Positions 62,653 to 64,000 of a stretch of 64,000 nt of DNA are shown piece by piece. Both the position numbers and the translations under genes were made by a program. The notes beneath the pieces are model-generated. The model was not told where the DNA came from and did not search any database. It worked only from the letters and a program-made list of their open reading frames with translations. Origin of the DNA: Terana coerulea (Eukaryota > Basidiomycota > Agaricomycetes > Polyporales > Phanerochaetaceae); NCBI GenBank assembly GCA_024811115.1, contig JAKOGH010000763.1, positions 62,001-126,000 on the forward strand. The letters are read 5' to 3'. Every line of letters begins with the position of its first letter. The first letter of the stretch is position 1.

Positions 62653-64000
62653 ATGTCGACGTCGCCGACGGACAGCACCTACAGCGCTCAGTCCACCCAC
62701 AAACGTCGCCGGACGAGCGACCTCCCGCCGAATCCGTACTACACCGGCCAGATGATGCAGTCACCGTCGCAGGAGTCCGGGGCGAGCCAGCCCGCGCTGC
62801 CGCCTCCCCCGCAGATTCCGCCGGGGCACATTCCCAAGCGCGGTGCGCGTGCGTGTACGGCGTGCAGGAAAGGCAAGAATCGCTGTGAAGGCGAGGTGAG
62901 TCGCCCGCTTTCTGCACCGAGGTCCGACACCCGTACTGACCTGGACCGCCCCTCCGCCCGGCCCGGCTGCCTCCCCCGCCTGCAGGCTCCCTGTCGACGG
63001 TGTCAACTGAGCGGCACCCAGTGCGTGTTTGAGAAACCAGAGAGGAAAAATGTGCAGCCCCTGGCGAGCGGCAGTGTCGAGTGAGTTCTTCCTCACCACC
63101 ATGACCAACCCAGGCAACACCGACCCTGACCCGCCCTACGGCAGACGACTCTCCAGACTTGAGGGCCAGTACCTTGTGAGTGTATCCAAGCAGTCTTCAA
63201 GGTTCAGGTGCTGAAACTCAAGGAATGCAGGTTATGCAGAGCCAGATGATAGGCATGCAGTCCACCCTCGACCGGATTCTCTCCGCTGTGCAGCAACCTC
63301 CTCCCCCTCCCATGTACAACCAAGGACGCGACGGCCCGCTACCACCAATTCGAGCTTCAGACATGTACGACGCTCCCAGCCCACGGCAAGCGAAGGTATT
63401 CCCGCCTCTCCCCGGCTTCGCACCCCCGCCGCACAAGTACGCGACGTACGGTATCGTGCCCAGCACCGCTCCTTCCTCGGATGATGAATCTGAAGACACG
63501 CTTCCGAGGTCGACCCTCAACGCCCCCATTGAAGCGCTTCAGGGACTCGCCAATGCTGCTGCTGAGGCCGCTGCTGCACCCTCCACATCCCCAAGAGTCA
63601 AGAAACGTAAGAAAGTCGAGCCGACGCCGCGGAATGCCTTCCCGCACGTAGTGGAGAAGGGCCTACTGTCGGATGCCGAGGCGAGGGAGTTGTATCACAT
63701 GTAAGCCCTTCAGAGCTTCACGTGTTGTCTTGCTGAAATGCCCTCCAGCTTCTTCTCTGGGTGCCACATCTTCATCCCAGTCTTCGACCCGAGCTACGAC
63801 ACCTATGAAGCTCTCATGGAACGTACACCATGGACATTCGACGCCATCCTCGCCGTGGCGAGCAAGATCCGAAGCGGCACTGGCCCACTCTCGCCATCGT
63901 TCTACAGAGCGTTAGAAGAAGCTCAGGGCATTGCGCGGTCTTCTCTTTTGGACCTGTCGTCAGGAAAGAGGCCGTCCAAGGTGCGATATATCCCTACCTG
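62653..64000 (+). CDS. Zn(II)2Cys6 fungal transcription factor (3' part cut by window edge)
   Basis: Nuclear DNA-binding regulator. Start ATG at 62653 ('MSTSPTDSTYSAQSTHKRRR'). The zinc cluster spans an intron: 'ACTACRKGKNRCEGE' in exon 1 and 'APCRRCQLSGTQCVF' in exon 2, giving the C-x2-C-x6-C ... C-x2-C-x6-C pattern. Exon 3 contains 'RRLSRLEGQYL', the coiled dimerisation element. Exon 4 has a Pro-rich stretch and a nuclear-localisation-like 'RVKKRKKVEP'. From about 63745 the middle homology region starts ('FFSGCHIFIPVFDPSYDTYE'). The gene is open at the right edge. Its targets are unknown; the wide intergenic space suggests it regulates elsewhere. Confidence 0.9.

Overview
The window is nuclear DNA of an Agaricomycete fungus, probably a wood-decay basidiomycete; that placement is inference from gene content and style. 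Genes are full of 45-75 nt GT-AG introns with CTNAC-like branch points. The families are typical of mushrooms: small secreted proteins, F-box proteins with a coiled N-terminus, UstYa/DUF3328 proteins, and polytopic or single-pass membrane proteins of unknown role. Nothing looks bacterial or viral. I rebuilt exon structures by hand; nearly every complete gene sums to a whole number of codons.

Layout, left to right. 1-1469(-): truncated APC amino-acid permease, whose paralogue lies inverted at 25643-27473(+) with its upstream flank duplicated too. 5624-7687(+): aldehyde dehydrogenase. 7786-10084(-): Ser-rich single-pass membrane protein. 11382-12306(+): secreted Gly/Ser-repeat protein. 12703-14473(-): F-box protein. 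15039-19347(-): cohesin subunit SMC3. 21832-24675(+): tandem pair of small secreted proteins (SSP1, SSP2). 27895-28059(+): 54-aa membrane micro-ORF. 28179-30448(-): DUF2264 protein. 32326-36212(+): 1,121-aa protein with a degenerate Ulp1-like C-terminus. 36952-42992(-): second pair of the same secreted family (SSP3, SSP4), split by about 3 kb of repeat and transposon debris. 44059-47291(+): CPSF73/YSH1 pre-mRNA 3'-end endonuclease. 47625-52621: secreted Cys peptide, type II membrane protein and two UstYa-like proteins. 54229-58631: two divergent GNAT acetyltransferases around a 7-TM-like protein. 59468-60777(-): secreted/anchored Cys-rich protein. 62653-end(+): Zn2Cys6 transcription factor, cut by the edge.

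Housekeeping genes (SMC3, CPSF73, ALDH) are interspersed with fast-evolving secreted and membrane genes. The best candidate for something undescribed is the four-member secreted family SSP1-4: constant 81-nt first exon, tiny last exon, two cysteines, no domain I recognise, spread by tandem duplication. Second is the UstYa-type neighbourhood with a secreted peptide carrying a C-terminal KR site.

Caution: at least ten genes or exons need one single-base insertion or deletion, always in a short homopolymer, to read through. Because SMC3 is among them, many are probably consensus errors rather than true pseudogenes.
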